DNA of 64,000 nt from Limanda limanda (Eukaryota; Chordata; Actinopteri; Pleuronectiformes; Pleuronectidae): contig NW_026870574.1 in assembly GCF_963576545.1 (NCBI RefSeq), forward strand, positions 248,001-312,000, in the 5' to 3' direction. The translations under genes were made by a program, and so were the position numbers. The number at the start of each line of letters is the position of its first letter. Within the stretch, counting starts at the first letter, position 1. The notes beneath the pieces were generated by a model. The model was not told the origin of the DNA. It ran no database searches and saw nothing but the letters and a program-made list of their open reading frames with translations. Shown here piece after piece: positions 34,301 through 48,899 of this stretch.

Positions 34301-37300
34301 AAGGATGGTACCGATCGATGCGCGCTACCCCATTTAGTGGGGGTAGAGCCTACTTGCAAGTCTCTCCGACCTTCACAAAAAAAGTTATTCAAGAATATCC
34401 TCTCAGATTTGGGGGAATTTCGTCGGTCGACCTCTTCCGAAGGTCGTACAAGCTCGGGGATGGTACCAATCGATCTGCAGGACCCAAATTAGTCCAGATG
34501 CAACCACTTTCCAAGTCTCTCCGACCTTCACAAAAAAAGTTATTCAAGAATATCTCTTTCTCCTATGTGCTTTCATCCCTAACCCTAACCCTAACCCTTC
34601 CGAAAGTCGGAGAAGCTCAAGGATGGTACCGATCGATGCGCGCTACCCCATTTAGTGGGGGTAGAGCCTACTTGCAAGTCTCTCCGACCTTCACAAAAAA
34701 AGTTATTCAAGAATATCTCTTTCTCCTATGTGCTTTCATCCCTAACCCTAACCCTAACCCTTCCGAAAGTCGGAGAAGCTCAAGGATGGTACCGATCGAT
34801 GCGCGCAACCCCATTTAGTGGGGGTAGAGCCTACTTGCAAGTCTCTCCGACCTTCACAAAAAAAGTTATTCAAGAATATCTCCTCAGATTTGGGGGAATT
34901 TCGTCGGTCGACCTCTTCCGAAGGTCGTACAAGCTCGGAGATGGTACCAATCGATCAGCAGGACCCAAATTAGTCCAGATGCAACCACTTTCCAAGTCTC
35001 TTCGACCTTCACAAAAAAAGTTATTCAAGAATATCTCTTTCTCCTATGTGCTTTCATCCCTAACCCTAACCCTTCCGAAAGTCGGAGAAGCTCAAGGATG
35101 GTACCGATCGATGCGCGCTACCCCATTTAGTGGGGGTAGAGCCTACTTGCAAGTCTCTCCGACCTTCACAAAAAAAGTTATTCAAGAATATCTCTTTCTC
35201 CTATGTGCTTTCATCCCTAACCCTAACCCTAACCCTTCCGAAAGTCGGAGAAGCTCAAGGATAGTACCGATCGATGCGCGCTACCCCATTTAGTGGGGGT
35301 AGAGCCTACTTGCAAGTCTCTCCGACCTTCACAAAAACAGTTATTCAAGAATATCTCCTCAGATTTGGGGGAATTTCGTCGGTCGACCTCTTCCGAAGGT
35401 CGTACAAGCTCGGGGATGGTACCAATCGATCCGCAGGACCCAAATTAGTCCAGATGCAACCACTTTCCAAGTCTCTCCGACCTTCACAAAAAAAGTTATT
35501 CAAGAATATCTCTTTCTCCTATGTGCTTTCATCCCTAACCCTAACCCTAACCCTTCCGAAAGTCGGAGAAGCTCAAGGATGGTACCGATCGATGCGCGCT
35601 ACCCCATTTAGTGGGGGTAGAGCCTACTTGCAAGTCTCTCCGACCTTCACAAAAAACGTTATTCAAGAATATCTCTTTCTCCTATGTGCTTTCATCCCTA
35701 ACCCTAACCCTAACCCTTCCGAAAGTCGGAGAAGCTCAAGGATAGTACCGATCGATGCGCGCTACCCCATTTAGTGGGGGTAGAGCCTACTTGCAAGTCT
35801 CTCCGACCTTCACAAAAAAAGTTATTCAAGAATATCTCCTCAGATTTGGGGGAATTTCGTTGGTCGACCTCTTCCGAAGGTCGTACAAGCTCGGGGATGG
35901 TACCAATCGATCCGCAGGACCCAAATTAGTCAAGATGCAACCACTTTCCAAGTCTCTCCGACCTTCACAAAAAAAGTTATTCAAGAATATCTCTTTCTCC
36001 TATGTGCTTTCATCCCTAACCCTAACCCTAACCCTTCCGAAAGTCGGAGAAGCTCAAGGATGGTACCGATCGATGCGCGCTACCCCATTTAGTGGGGGTA
36101 GAGCCTACTTGCAAGTCTCTCCGACCTTCACAAAAAAAGTTATTCAAGAATATCTCCTCAGATTTGGGGGAATTTCGTCGGTCGACCTCTTCCGAAGGTC
36201 GTACAAGCTCGGGGATGGTACCAATCGATCCGCAGGACCCAAATTAGTCCAGATGCAACCACTTTCCAAGTCTCTCCGACCTTCACAAAAAAAGTTATTC
36301 AAGAATATCTCTTTCTCCTATGTGCTTTCATCCCTAACCCTAACCCTAACCCTTCCGAAAGTCGGAGAAGCTCAAGGATGGTACCGATCGATGCGCGCAA
36401 CCCCATTTAGTGGGGGTAAAGCCTACTTGCAAGTCTCTCCGACCTTCACAAAAAAAGTTATTCAAGAATATCTCCTCAGATTTGGGGGAATTTCGTCGGT
36501 CGACCTCTTTAGAAGGTCGTACAAGCTCGGGGATGGTACCAATCGATCCGCAGGACCCAAATTAGTCCAGATGCAACCACTTTCCAAGTCTCTCCGACCT
36601 TCACAAAAAAAGTTATTCAAGAATATCTCTTTCTCCTATGTGCTTTCATCCCTAACCCTAACCCTAACCCTTCCGAAAGTCGGAGAAGCTCAAAGATGGT
36701 ACCGATCGATGCGCGCTACCCCATTTAGTGGGGGTAGAGCCTACTTGCAAGTCTGTCCGACCTTCACAAAAAAAGTTATTCAAGAATATCTCTTTCTCCT
36801 ATGTGCTTTCATCCCTAACCCTAACCCTAACCCTTCCGAAAGTCGGAGAAGCTCAAGGATGGTACCGATCGATGCGCGCAACCCCATTTAGTGGGGGTAA
36901 AGCCTACTTGCAAGTCTCTCCGACCTTCACAAAAAAAGTTATTCAAGAATATCTCCTCAGATTTGGGGGAATTTCGTCGGTCGACCTCTTTCGAAGGTCG
37001 TACAAGCTCGGGGATGGTACCAATCGATCCGCAGGACCCAAATTAGTCCAGATGCAACCACTTTCCAAGTCTCTCCGACCTTCACAAAAAAAGTTATTCA
37101 AGAATATCTCTTTCTCCTATGTGCTTTCATCCCTAACCCTAACCCTAACCCTTCCGAAAGTCGGAGAAGCTCAAGGATGGTACCGATCGATGCGCGCAAC
37201 CCCATTTAGTGGGGGTAGAGCCTACTTGCAAGTCTCTCCGACCTTCACAAAAAAAGTTATTCAAGAATATCTCCTCAGATTTGGGGGAATTTCGTCGGTC

Positions 37301-40300
37301 GACCTCTTTCGAAGGTCGTACAAGCTCGGGGATGGTACCAATCGATCCGCAGGACCCAAATTAGTCCAGATGCAACCACTTTCCAAGTCTCTCCGACCTT
37401 CACAAAAAAAGTTATTCAAGAATATCTCTTTCTCCTATGTGCTTTCATCCCTAACCCTAACCCTAACCCTTCCGAAAGTCGGAAAAGCTCAAGGATGGTA
37501 CCGATCGATGCGCGCTACCCCATTTAGTGGGGGTAGAGTCTACTTGCAAGTCTCTCCGACCTTCACAAAAAAAGTTATTCAAGAATATCTCTTTCTCCTA
37601 TGTGCTTTCATCCCTAACCCTAACCCTAACCCTTCCGAAAGTCGGAGAAGCTCAAGGATGGTACCGATCGATGCGCGCAACCCCATTTAGTGGGGGTAGA
37701 GCCTACTTGCAAGTCTCTCCGACCTTCACAAAAAAAGTTATTCAAGAATATCTCCTCAGATTTGGGGGAATTTCGTCGGTCGACCTCTTCCGAAGGTCGT
37801 ACAAGCTCGGGGATGGTACCAATCGATCCGCAGGACCCAAATTAGTCCAGATGCAACCACTTTCCAAGTCTCTCCGACCTTCACAAAAAAAGTTATTCAA
37901 GAATATCTCTTTCTCCTATGTGCTTTCATCCCTAACCCTAACCCTAACCCTTCCGAAAGTCGGAGAAGCTCAAGGATGGTACCGATCGATGTGCGCTACC
38001 CCATTTAGTGGGGGTAGAGCCTACTTGCAAGTCTCTCCGACCTTCACAAAAAAAGTTATTCAAGAATATCTCTTTCTCCTATGTGCTTTTATCCCTAACC
38101 CTAACCCTAACCCTTCCGAAAGTCGGAGAAGCTCAAGGATGGTACCGATCGATGCGCGCTACCCCATTTAGTGGGGGTAGAGCCTACTTGCAAGTCTCTC
38201 CGACCTTCACAAAAAAAGTTATTCAAGAATATCTCCTCAGATTTGGGGGAATTTCGTCGGTCGACCTCTTCCGAAGGTCGTACAAGCTCAGGGATGGTAC
38301 CAATCGATCTGCAGGACCCAAATTAGTCCAGATGCAACCACTTTCCAAGTCTCTCCGACCTTCACAAAAAAAGTTATTCAAGAATATCTCTTTCTCCTAT
38401 GTGCTTTCATCCCTAACCCTAACCCTAACCCTTCCGAAAGTCGGAGAAGCTCAAGGATGGTACCGATCGATGCGCGCTACCCCATTTAGTGGGGGTAGAG
38501 CCTACTTGCAAGTCTCTCCGACCTTCACAAAAAAAGTTATTCAAGAATATCTCCTCAGATTTGGGGGAATTTCGTCGGTCGACCTCTTCCGAAGGTCGTA
38601 CAAGCTCGGGGATGGTACCAATCGATCCGCAGGACCCAAATTAGTCCAGATGCAACCACTTTCCAAGTCTCTCCGACCTTCACAAAAAAAGTTATTCAAG
38701 AATATCTCTTTCTCCTATGTGCTTTCATCCCTAACCCTAACCCTAACCCTTCCGAAAGTCGGAGAAGCTCAAGGATGGTACCGATCGATGCGCGCAACCC
38801 CATTTAGTGGGGGTAGAGCCTACTTGCAAGTCTCTCCGACCTTCACAAAAAAAGTTATTCAAGAATATCTCCTCAGATTTGGGGGAATTTCGTCGGTCGA
38901 CCTCTTTCGAAGGTCGTACAAGCTCGGGGATGGTACCAATCGATCCGCAGGACCCAAATTAGTCCAGATGCAACCACTTTCCAAGTCTCTCCGACCTTCA
39001 CAAAAAAAGTTATTCAAGAATATCTCTTTCTCCTATGTGCTTTCATCCCTAACCCTAACCCTAACCCTTCCGAAAGTCGGAGAAGCTCAAGGATGGTACC
39101 GATCGATGCGCGCTACCCCATTTAGTGGGGGTAGAGCCTACTTGCAAGTCTGTCCGACCTTCACAAAAAAAGTTATTCAAGAATATCTCTTTCTCCTATG
39201 TGCTTTCATCCCTAACCCTAACCCTAACCCTTCCGAAAGTCGGAGAAGCTCAAGGATGGTACCGATCGATGCGCGCAACCCCATTTAGTGGGGGTAGAGC
39301 CTACTTGCAAGTCTCTCCGACCTTCACAAAAAAAGTTATTCAAGAATATCTCCTCAGATTTGGGGGAATTTCGTCGGTCGACCTCTTTCGAAGGTCGTAC
39401 AAGCTCGGGGATGGTACCAATCGATCCGCAGGACCCAAATTAGTCCAGATGCAACCACTTTCCAAGTCTCTCCGACCTTCACAAAAAAAGTTATTCAAGA
39501 ATATCTCTTTCTCCTATGTGCTTTCATCCCTAACCCTAACCCTAACCCTTCCGAAAGTCGGAAAAGCTCAAGGATGGTACCGATCGATGCGCGCTACCCC
39601 ATTTAGTGGGGGTAGAGTCTACTTGCAAGTCTCTCCGACCTTCACAAAAAAAGTTATTCAAGAATATCTCTTTCTCCTATGTGCTTTCATCCCTAACCCT
39701 AACCCTAACCCTTCCGAAAGTCGGAGAAGCTCAAAGATGGTACCGATCGATGCGTGCAACCCCATTTAGTGGGGGTAGAGCCTACTTGCAAGTCTCTCCG
39801 ACCTTCACAAAAAAAGTTATTCAAGAATATCTCCTCAGATTTGGGGGAATTTCGTCGGTCGACCTCTTCCGAAGGTCGTACAAGCTCGGGGATGGTACCA
39901 ATCGATCCGCAGGACCCAAATTAGTCCAGATGCAACCACTTTCCAAGTCTCTCCGACCTTCACAAAAAAAGTTATTCAAGAATATCTCTTTCTCCTATGT
40001 GCTTTCATCCCTAACCCTAACCCTAACCCTTCCGAAAGTCGGAGAAGCTCAAGGATGGTACCGATCGATGCGCGCTACCCCATTTAGTGGGGGTAGAGCC
40101 TACTTGCAAGTCTCTCCGACCTTCACAAAAAAAGTTATTCAAGAATATCTCTTTCTCCTATGTGCTTTCATCCCTAACCCTAACCCTAACCCTTCCGAAA
40201 GTCGGAGAAGCTCAAGGATGGTACCGATCGATGCGCGCTACCCCATTTAGTGGGGGTAGAGCCTACTTGCAAGTCTCTCCGACCTTCACAAAAAAAGTTA

Positions 40301-41203
40301 TTCAAGAATATCTCCTCAGATTTGGGGGAATTTCGTCGGTCGACCTCTTCCGAAGGTCGTACAAGCTCAGGGATGGTACCAATCGATCTGCAGGACCCAA
40401 ATTAGTCCAGATGCAACCACTTTCCAAGTCTCTCCGACCTTCACAAAAAAAGTTATTCAAGAATATCTCTTTCTCCTATGTGCTTTCATCCCTAACCCTA
40501 ACCCTAACCCTTCCGAAAGTCGGAGAAGCTCAAGGATGGTACCGATCGATGCGCGCTACCCCATTTAGTGGGGGTAGAGCCTACTTGCAAGTCTCTCCGA
40601 CCTTCACAAAAAAAGTTATTCAAGAATATCTCCTCAGATTTGGGGGAATTTCGTCGGTCGACCTCTTCCGAAGGTCGTACAAGCTCGGGGATGGTACCAA
40701 TCGATCCGCAGGACCCAAATTAGTCCAGATGCAACCACTTTCCAAGTCTCTCCGACCTTCACAAAAAAAGTTATTCAAGAATATCTCTTTCTCCTATGTG
40801 CTTTCATCCCTAACCCTAACCCTAACCCTTCCGAAAGTCGGAGAAGCTCAAGGATGGTACCGATCGATGCGCGCAACCCCATTTAGTGGGGGTAGAGCCT
40901 ACTTGCAAGTCTCTCCGACCTTCACAAAAAAAGTTATTCAAGAATATCTCCTCAGATTTGGGGGAATTTCGTCGGTCGACCTCTTTCGAAGGTCGTACAA
41001 GCTCGGGGATGGTACCAATCGATCCGCAGGACCCAAATTAGTCCAGATGCAACCACTTTCCAAGTCTCTCCGACCTTCACAAAAAAAGTTATTCAAGAAT
41101 ATCTCTTTCTCCTATGTGCTTTCATCCCTAACCCTAACCCTAACCCTTCCGAAAGTCGGAGAAGCTCAAGGATGGTACCGATCGATGCGCGCTACCCCAT
41201 TTA

Positions 41204-44200
41204 GTGGGGGTAGAGCCTACTTGCAAGTCTGTCCGACCTTCACAAAAAAAGTTATTCAAGAATATCTCTTTCTCCTATGTGCTTTCATCCCTAACCCTAA
41301 CCCTAACCCTTCCGAAAGTCGGAGAAGCTCAAGGATGGTACCGATCGATGCGCGCAACCCCATTTAGTGGGGGTAGAGCCTACTTGCAAGTCTCTCCGAC
41401 CTTCACAAAAAAAGTTATTCAAGAATATCTCCTCAGATTTGGGGGAATTTCGTCGGTCGACCTCTTTCGAAGGTCGTACAAGCTCGGGGATGGTACCAAT
41501 CGATCCGCAGGACCCAAATTAGTCCAGATGCAACCACTTTCCAAGTCTCTCCGACCTTCACAAAAAAAGTTATTCAAGAATATCTCTTTCTCCTATGTGC
41601 TTTCATCCCTAACCCTAACCCTAACCCTTCCGAAAGTCGGAAAAGCTCAAGGATGGTACCGATCGATGCGCGCTACCCCATTTAGTGGGGGTAGAGTCTA
41701 CTTGCAAGTCTCTCCGACCTTCACAAAAAAAGTTATTCAAGAATATCTCTTTCTCCTATGTGCTTTCATCCCTAACCCTAACCCTAACCCTTCCGAAAGT
41801 CGGAGAAGCTCAAGGATGGTACCGATCGATGCGTGCAACCCCATTTAGTGGGGGTAGAGCCTACTTGCAAGTCTCTCCGACCTTCACAAAAAAAGTTATT
41901 CAAGAATATCTCCTCAGATTTGGGGGAATTTCGTCGGTCGACCTCTTCCGAAGGTCGTACAAGCTCGGGGATGGTACCAATCGATCCGCAGGACCCAAAT
42001 TAGTCCAGATGCAACCACTTTCCAAGTCTCTCCGACCTTCACAAAAAAAGTTATTCAAGAATATCTCTTTCTCCTATGTGCTTTCATCCCTAACCCTAAC
42101 CCTAACCCTTCCGAAAGTCGGAGAAGCTCAAGGATGGTACCGATCGATGCGCGCTACCCCATTTAGTGGGGGTAGAGCCTACTTGCAAGTCTCTCCGACC
42201 TTCACAAAAAAAGTTATTCAAGAATATCTCTTTCTCCTATGTGCTTTCATCCCTAACCCTAACCCTAACCCTTCCGAAAGTCGGAGAAGCTCAAGGATGG
42301 TACCGATCGATGCGTGCAACCCCATTTAGTGGGGGTAGAGCCTACTTGCAAGTCTCTCCGACCTTCACAAAAAAAGTTATTCAAGAATATCTCCTCAGAT
42401 TTGGGGGAATTTCGTCGGTCGACCTCTTCCGAAGGTCGTACAAGCTCGGGGATGGTACCAATCGATCCGCAGGACCCAAATTAGTCCAGATGCAACCACT
42501 TTCCAAGTCTCTCCGACCTTCACAAAAAAAGTTATTCAAGAATATCTCTTTCTCCTATGTGCTTTCATCCCTAACCCTAACCCTAACCCTTCCGAAAGTC
42601 GGAGAAGCTCAAGGATGGTACCGATCGATGCGCGCAACCCCATTTAGTGGGGGTAGAGCCTACTTGCAAGTCTCTCCGACCTTCACAAAAAAAGTTATTC
42701 AAGAATATCTCCTCAGATTTGGGGGAATTTCGTCGGTCGACCTCTTTCGAAGGTCGTACAAGCTCGGGGATGGTACCAATCGATCCGCAGGACCCAAATT
42801 AGTCCAGATGCAACCACTTTCCAAGTCTCTCCGACCTTCACAAAAAAAGTTATTCAAGAATATCTCTTTCTCCTATGTGCTTTCATCCCTAACCCTAACC
42901 CTAACCCTTCCGAAAGTCGGAGAAGCTCAAGGATGGTACCGATCGATGCGCGCTACCCCATTTAGTGGGGGTAGAGCCTACTTGCAAGTCTGTCCGACCT
43001 TCACAAAAAAAGTTATTCAAGAATATCTCTTTCTCCTATGTGCTTTCATCCCTAACCCTAACCCTAACCCTTCCGAAAGTCGGAGAAGCTCAAGGATGGT
43101 ACCGATCGATGCGCGCAACCCCATTTAGTGGGGGTAGAGCCTACTTGCAAGTCTCTCCGACCTTCACAAAAAAAGTTATTCAAGAATATCTCCTCAGATT
43201 TGGGGGAATTTCGTCGGTCGACCTCTTTCGAAGGTCGTACAAGCTCGGGGATGGTACCAATCGATCCGCAGGACCCAAATTAGTCCAGATGCAACCACTT
43301 TCCAAGTCTCTCCGACCTTCACAAAAAAAGTTATTCAAGAATATCTCTTTCTCCTATGTGCTTTCATCCCTAACCCTAACCCTAACCCTTCCGAAAGTCG
43401 GAAAAGCTCAAGGATGGTACCGATCGATGCGCGCTACCCCATTTAGTGGGGGTAGAGTCTACTTGCAAGTCTCTCCGACCTTCACAAAAAAAGTTATTCA
43501 AGAATATCTCTTTCTCCTATGTGCTTTCATCCCTAACCCTAACCCTAACCCTTCCGAAAGTCGGAGAAGCTCAAGGATGGTACCGATCGATGCGTGCAAC
43601 CCCATTTAGTGGGGGTAGAGCCTACTTGCAAGTCTCTCCGACCTTCACAAAAAAAGTTATTCAAGAATATCTCCTCAGATTTGGGGGAATTTCGTCGGTC
43701 GACCTCTTCCGAAGGTCGTACAAGCTCGGGGATGGTACCAATCGATCCGCAGGACCCAAATTAGTCCAGATGCAACCACTTTCCAAGTCTCTCCGACCTT
43801 CACAAAAAAAGTTATTCAAGAATATCTCTTTCTCCTATGTGCTTTCATCCCTAACCCTAACCCTAACCCTTCCGAAAGTCGGAGAAGCTCAAGGATGGTA
43901 CCGATCGATGCGCGCTACCCCATTTAGTGGGGGTAGAGCCTACTTGCAAGTCTCTCCGACCTTCACAAAAAAAGTTATTCAAGAATATCTCTTTCTCCTA
44001 TGTGCTTTCATCCCTAACCCTAACCCTAACCCTTCCGAAAGTCGGAGAAGCTCAAGGATGGTACCGATCGATGCGCGCTACCCCATTTAGTGGGGGTAGA
44101 GCCTACTTGCAAGTCTCTCCGACCTTCACAAAAAAAGTTATTCAAGAATATCTCCTCAGATTTGGGGGAATTTCGTCGGTCGACCTCTTCCGAAGGTCGT

Positions 44201-44725
44201 ACAAGCTCGGGGATGGTACCAATCGATCCGCAGGACCCAAATTAGTCCAGATGCAACCACTTTCCAAGTCTCTCCGACCTTCACAAAAAAAGTTATTCAA
44301 GAATATCTCTTTCTCCTATGTGCTTTCATCCCTAACCCTAACCCTAACCCTTCCGAAAGTCGGAGAAGCTCAAGGATGGTACCGATCGATGCGCGCAACC
44401 CCATTTAGTGGGGGTAGAGCCTACTTGCAAGTCTCTCCGACCTTCACAAAAAAAGTTATTCAAGAATATCTCCTCAGATTTGGGGGAATTTCGTCGGTCG
44501 ACCTCTTTCGAAGGTCGTACAAGCTCGGGGATGGTACCAATCGATCCGCAGGACCCAAATTAGTCCAGATGCAACCACTTTCCAAGTCTCTCCGACCTTC
44601 ACAAAAAAAGTTATTCAAGAATATCTCTTTCTCCTATGTGCTTTCATCCCTAACCCTAACCCTAACCCTTCCGAAAGTCGGAGAAGCTCAAAGATGGTAC
44701 CGATCGATGCGCGCTACCCCATTTA
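41204..44725 (+). repeat. 1761-bp higher-order repeat, two copies
   Basis: Two 11-monomer blocks (7A+4B = 1761 bp) lie at about 41204-42964 and 42965-44725. The variant AAGTCTGTCCGACC marks each start (about 41229, 42990, 44751). Each also has CGGAAAAGCTC followed by GGGTAGAGTC, then GATGCGTGCAACC. A third copy from 44726 matches until about 46330. A similar 13-monomer interval (2079 bp) separates the marker at 39150 from the one at 41229. Confidence 0.85.
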
Positions 44726-47700
44726 GTGGGGGTAGAGCCTACTTGCAAGTCTGTCCGACCTTCACAAAAAAAGTTATTCAAGAATATCTCTTTCTCCTAT
44801 GTGCTTTCATCCCTAACCCTAACCCTAACCCTTCCGAAAGTCGGAGAAGCTCAAGGATGGTACCGATCGATGCGCGCAACCCCATTTAGTGGGGGTAGAG
44901 CCTACTTGCAAGTCTCTCCGACCTTCACAAAAAAAGTTATTCAAGAATATCTCCTCAGATTTGGGGGAATTTCGTCGGTCGACCTCTTTCGAAGGTCGTA
45001 CAAGCTCGGGGATGGTACCAATCGATCCGCAGGACCCAAATTAGTCCAGATGCAACCACTTTCCAAGTCTCTCCGACCTTCACAAAAAAAGTTATTCAAG
45101 AATATCTCTTTCTCCTATGTGCTTTCATCCCTAACCCTAACCCTAACCCTTCCGAAAGTCGGAAAAGCTCAAGGATGGTACCGATCGATGCGCGCTACCC
45201 CATTTAGTGGGGGTAGAGTCTACTTGCAAGTCTCTCCGACCTTCACAAAAAAAGTTATTCAAGAATATCTCTTTCTCCTATGTGCTTTCATCCCTAACCC
45301 TAACCCTAACCCTTCCGAAAGTCGGAGAAGCTCAAGGATGGTACCGATCGATGCGTGCAACCCCATTTAGTGGGGGTAGAGCCTACTTGCAAGTCTCTCC
45401 GACCTTCACAAAAAAAGTTATTCAAGAATATCTCCTCAGATTTGGGGGAATTTCGTCGGTCGACCTCTTCCGAAGGTCGTACAAGCTCGGGGATGGTACT
45501 AATCGATCCGCAGGACCCAAATTAGTCCAGATGCAACCACTTTCCAAGTCTCTCCGACCTTCACAAAAAAAGTTATTCAAGAATATCTCTTTCTCCTATG
45601 TGCTTTCATCCCTAACCCTAACCCTAACCCTTCCGAAAGTCGGAGAAGCTCAAGGATGGTACCGATCGATGCGCGCTACCCCATTTAGTGGGGGTAGAGC
45701 CTACTTGCAAGTCTCTCCGACCTTCACAAAAAAAGTTATTCAAGAATATCTCTTTCTCCTATGTGCTTTCATCCCTAACCCTAACCCTAACCCTTCCGAA
45801 AGTCGGAGAAGCTCAAGGATGGTACCGATCGATGCGCGCTACCCCATTTAGTGGGGGTAGAGCCTACTTGCAAGTCTCTCCGACCTTCACAAAAAAAGTT
45901 ATTCAAGAATATCTCCTCAGATTTGGGGGAATTTCGTCGGTCGACCTCTTCCGAAGGTCGTACAAGCTCGGGGATGGTACCAATCGATCCGCAGGACCCA
46001 AATTAGTCCAGATGCAACCACTTTCCAAGTCTCTCCGACCTTCACAAAAAAAGTTATTCAAGAATATCTCTTTCTCCTATGTGCTTTCATCCCTAACCCT
46101 AACCCTAACCCTTCCGAAAGTCGGAGAAGCTCAAGGATGGTACCGATCGATGTGCGCTACCCCATTTAGTGGGGGTAGAGCCTACTTGCAAGTCTCTCCG
46201 ACCTTCACAAAAAAAGTTATTCAAGAATATCTCTTTCTCCTATGTGCTTTTATCCCTAACCCTAACCCTAACCCTTCCGAAAGTCGGAGAAGCTCAAGGA
46301 TGGTACCGATCGATGCGCGCTACCCCATTTAGTGGGGGTAGAGCCTACTTGCAAGTCTCTCCGACCTTCACAAAAAAAGTTATTCAAGAATATCTCTTTC
46401 TCCTATGTGCTTTCATCCCTAACCCTAACCCTAACCCTTCCGAAAGTCGGAGAAGCTCAAGGATGGTACCGATCGATGCGCGCTACCCCATTTAGTGGGG
46501 GTAGAGCCTACTTGCAAGTCTCTCCGACCGTCACAAAAAAAGTTATTCAAGAATATCTCCTCAGATTTGGGGGAATTTCGTCGGTCGACCTCTTCCGAAG
46601 GTCGTACAAGCTCGGGGATGGTACCAATCGATCCGCAGGACCCAAATTAGTCCAGATGCAACCACTTTCCAAGTCTCTCCGACCTTCACAAAAAAAGTTA
46701 TTCAAGAATATCTCTTTCTCCTATGTGCTTTCATCCCTAACCCTAACCCTAACCCTTCCGAAAGTCGGAGAAGCTCAAGGATGGTACCGATCGATGCGCG
46801 CTACCCCATTTAGTGGGGGTAGAGCCTACTTGCAAGTCTCTCCGACCTTCACAAAAAACGTTATTCAAGAATATCTCTTTCTCCTATGTGCTTTCATCCC
46901 TAACCCTAACCCTAACCCTTCCGAAAGTCGGAGAAGCTCAAAGATAGTACCGATCGATGCGCGCTACCCCATTTAGTGGGGGTAGAGCCTACTTGCAAGT
47001 CTCTCCGACCTTCACAAAAAAAGTTATTCAAGAATATCTCCTCAGATTTGGGGGAATTTCGTCGGTCGACCTCTTCCGAAGGTCGTACAAGCTCGGGGAT
47101 GGTACCAATCGATCCGCAGGACCCAAATTAGTCAAGATGCAACCACTTTCCAAGTCTCTCCGACCTTCACAAAAAAAGTTATTCAAGAATATCTCTTTCT
47201 CCTATGTGCTTTCATCCCTAACCCTAACCCTAACCCTTCCGAAAGTCGGAGAAGCTCAAGGATGGTACCGATCGATGCGCGCTACCCCATTTAGTGGGGG
47301 TAGAGCCTACTTGCAAGTCTCTCCGACCTTCACAAAAAAAGTTATTCAAGAATATCTCCTCAGATTTGGGGGAATTTCGTCGGTCGACCTCTTCCGAAGG
47401 TCGTACAAGCTCGGGGATGGTACCAATCGATCCGCAGGACCCAAATTAGTCCAGATGCAACCACTTTCCAAGTCTCTCCGACCTTCACAAAAAAAGTTAT
47501 TCAAGAATATCTCTTTCTCCTATGTGCTTTCATCCCTAACCCTAACCCTAACCCTTCCGAAAGTCGGAGAAGCTCAAGGATGGTACCGATCGATGCGCGC
47601 AACCCCATTTAGTGGGGGTAAAGCCTACTTGCAAGTCTCTCCGACCTTCACAAAAAAAGTTATTCAAGAATATCTCCTCAGATTTGGGGGAATTTCGTCG

Positions 47701-48899
47701 GTCGACCTCTTCCGAAGGTCGTACAAGCTCGGGGATGGTACCAATCGATCCGCAGGACCCAAATTAGTCCAGATGCAACCACTTTCCAAGTCTCTCCGAC
47801 CTTCACAAAAAAAGTTATTCAAGAATATCTCTTTCTCCTATGTGCTTTCATCCCTAACCCTAACCCTAACCCTTCCGAAAGTCGGAGAAGCTCAAGGATG
47901 GTACCGATCGATGTGCGCTACCCCATTTAGTGGGGGTAGAGCCTACTTGCAAGTCTCTCCGACCTTCACAAAAAAAGTTATTCAAGAATATCTCTTTCTC
48001 CTATGTGCTTTTATCCCTAACCCTAACCCTAACCCTTCCGAAAGTCGGAGAAGCTCAAGGATGGTACCGATCGATGCGCGCTACCCCATTTAGTGGGGGT
48101 AGAGCCTACTTGCAAGTCTCTCCGACCTTCACAAAAAAAGTTATTCAAGAATATCTCTTTCTCCTATGTGCTTTCATCCCTAACCCTAACCCTAACCCTT
48201 CCGAAAGTCGGAGAAGCTCAAGGATGGTACCGATCGATGCGCGCTACCCCATTTAGTGGGGGTAGAGCCTACTTGCAAGTCTCTCCGACCTTCACAAAAA
48301 AAGTTATTCAAGAATATCTCTTTCTCCTATGTGCTTTCATCCCTAACCCTAACCCTAACCCTTCCGAAAGTCGGAGAAGCTCAAGGATGGTACCGATCGA
48401 TGCGCGCTACCCCATTTAGTGGGGGTAGAGCCTACTTGCAAGTCTCTCCGACCTTCACAAAAAAAGTTATTCAAGAATATCTCTTTCTCCTATGTGCTTT
48501 CATCCCTAACCCTAACCCTAACCCTTCCGAAAGTCGGAGAAGCTCAAGGATGGTACCGATCGATGCGCGCTACCCCATTTAGTGGGGGTAGAGCCTACTT
48601 GCAAGTCTCTCCGACCTTCACAAAAAAAGTTATTCAAGAATATCTCCTCAGATTTGGGGGAATTTCGTCGGTCGACCTCTTCCGAAGGTCGTACAAGCTC
48701 GGGGATGGTACCAATCGATCCGCAGGACCCAAATTAGTCCAGATGCAACCACTTTCCAAGTCTCTCCGACCTTCACAAAAAAAGTTATTCAAGAATATCT
48801 CTTTCTCCTATGTGCTTTCATCCCTAACCCTAACCCTAACCCTTCCGAAAGTCGGAAAAGCTCAAGGATGGTACCGATCGATGCGTGCAACCCCATTTA
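41685..48899 (+). repeat. 7215-bp tandem segmental duplication, copy 1
   Basis: This block of 45 monomers (30A+15B = 7215 bp) repeats immediately downstream. Rare single-base variants match at exactly 7215 bp: GGTACTAATCG (T at 45500), GACCGTCAC (G at 46530), GCTCAAAGATGG near 44692 and CAAAGATAGTACC near 46940. The A/B order is also the same throughout. It nests the 1761-bp repeats. Confidence 0.88.
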
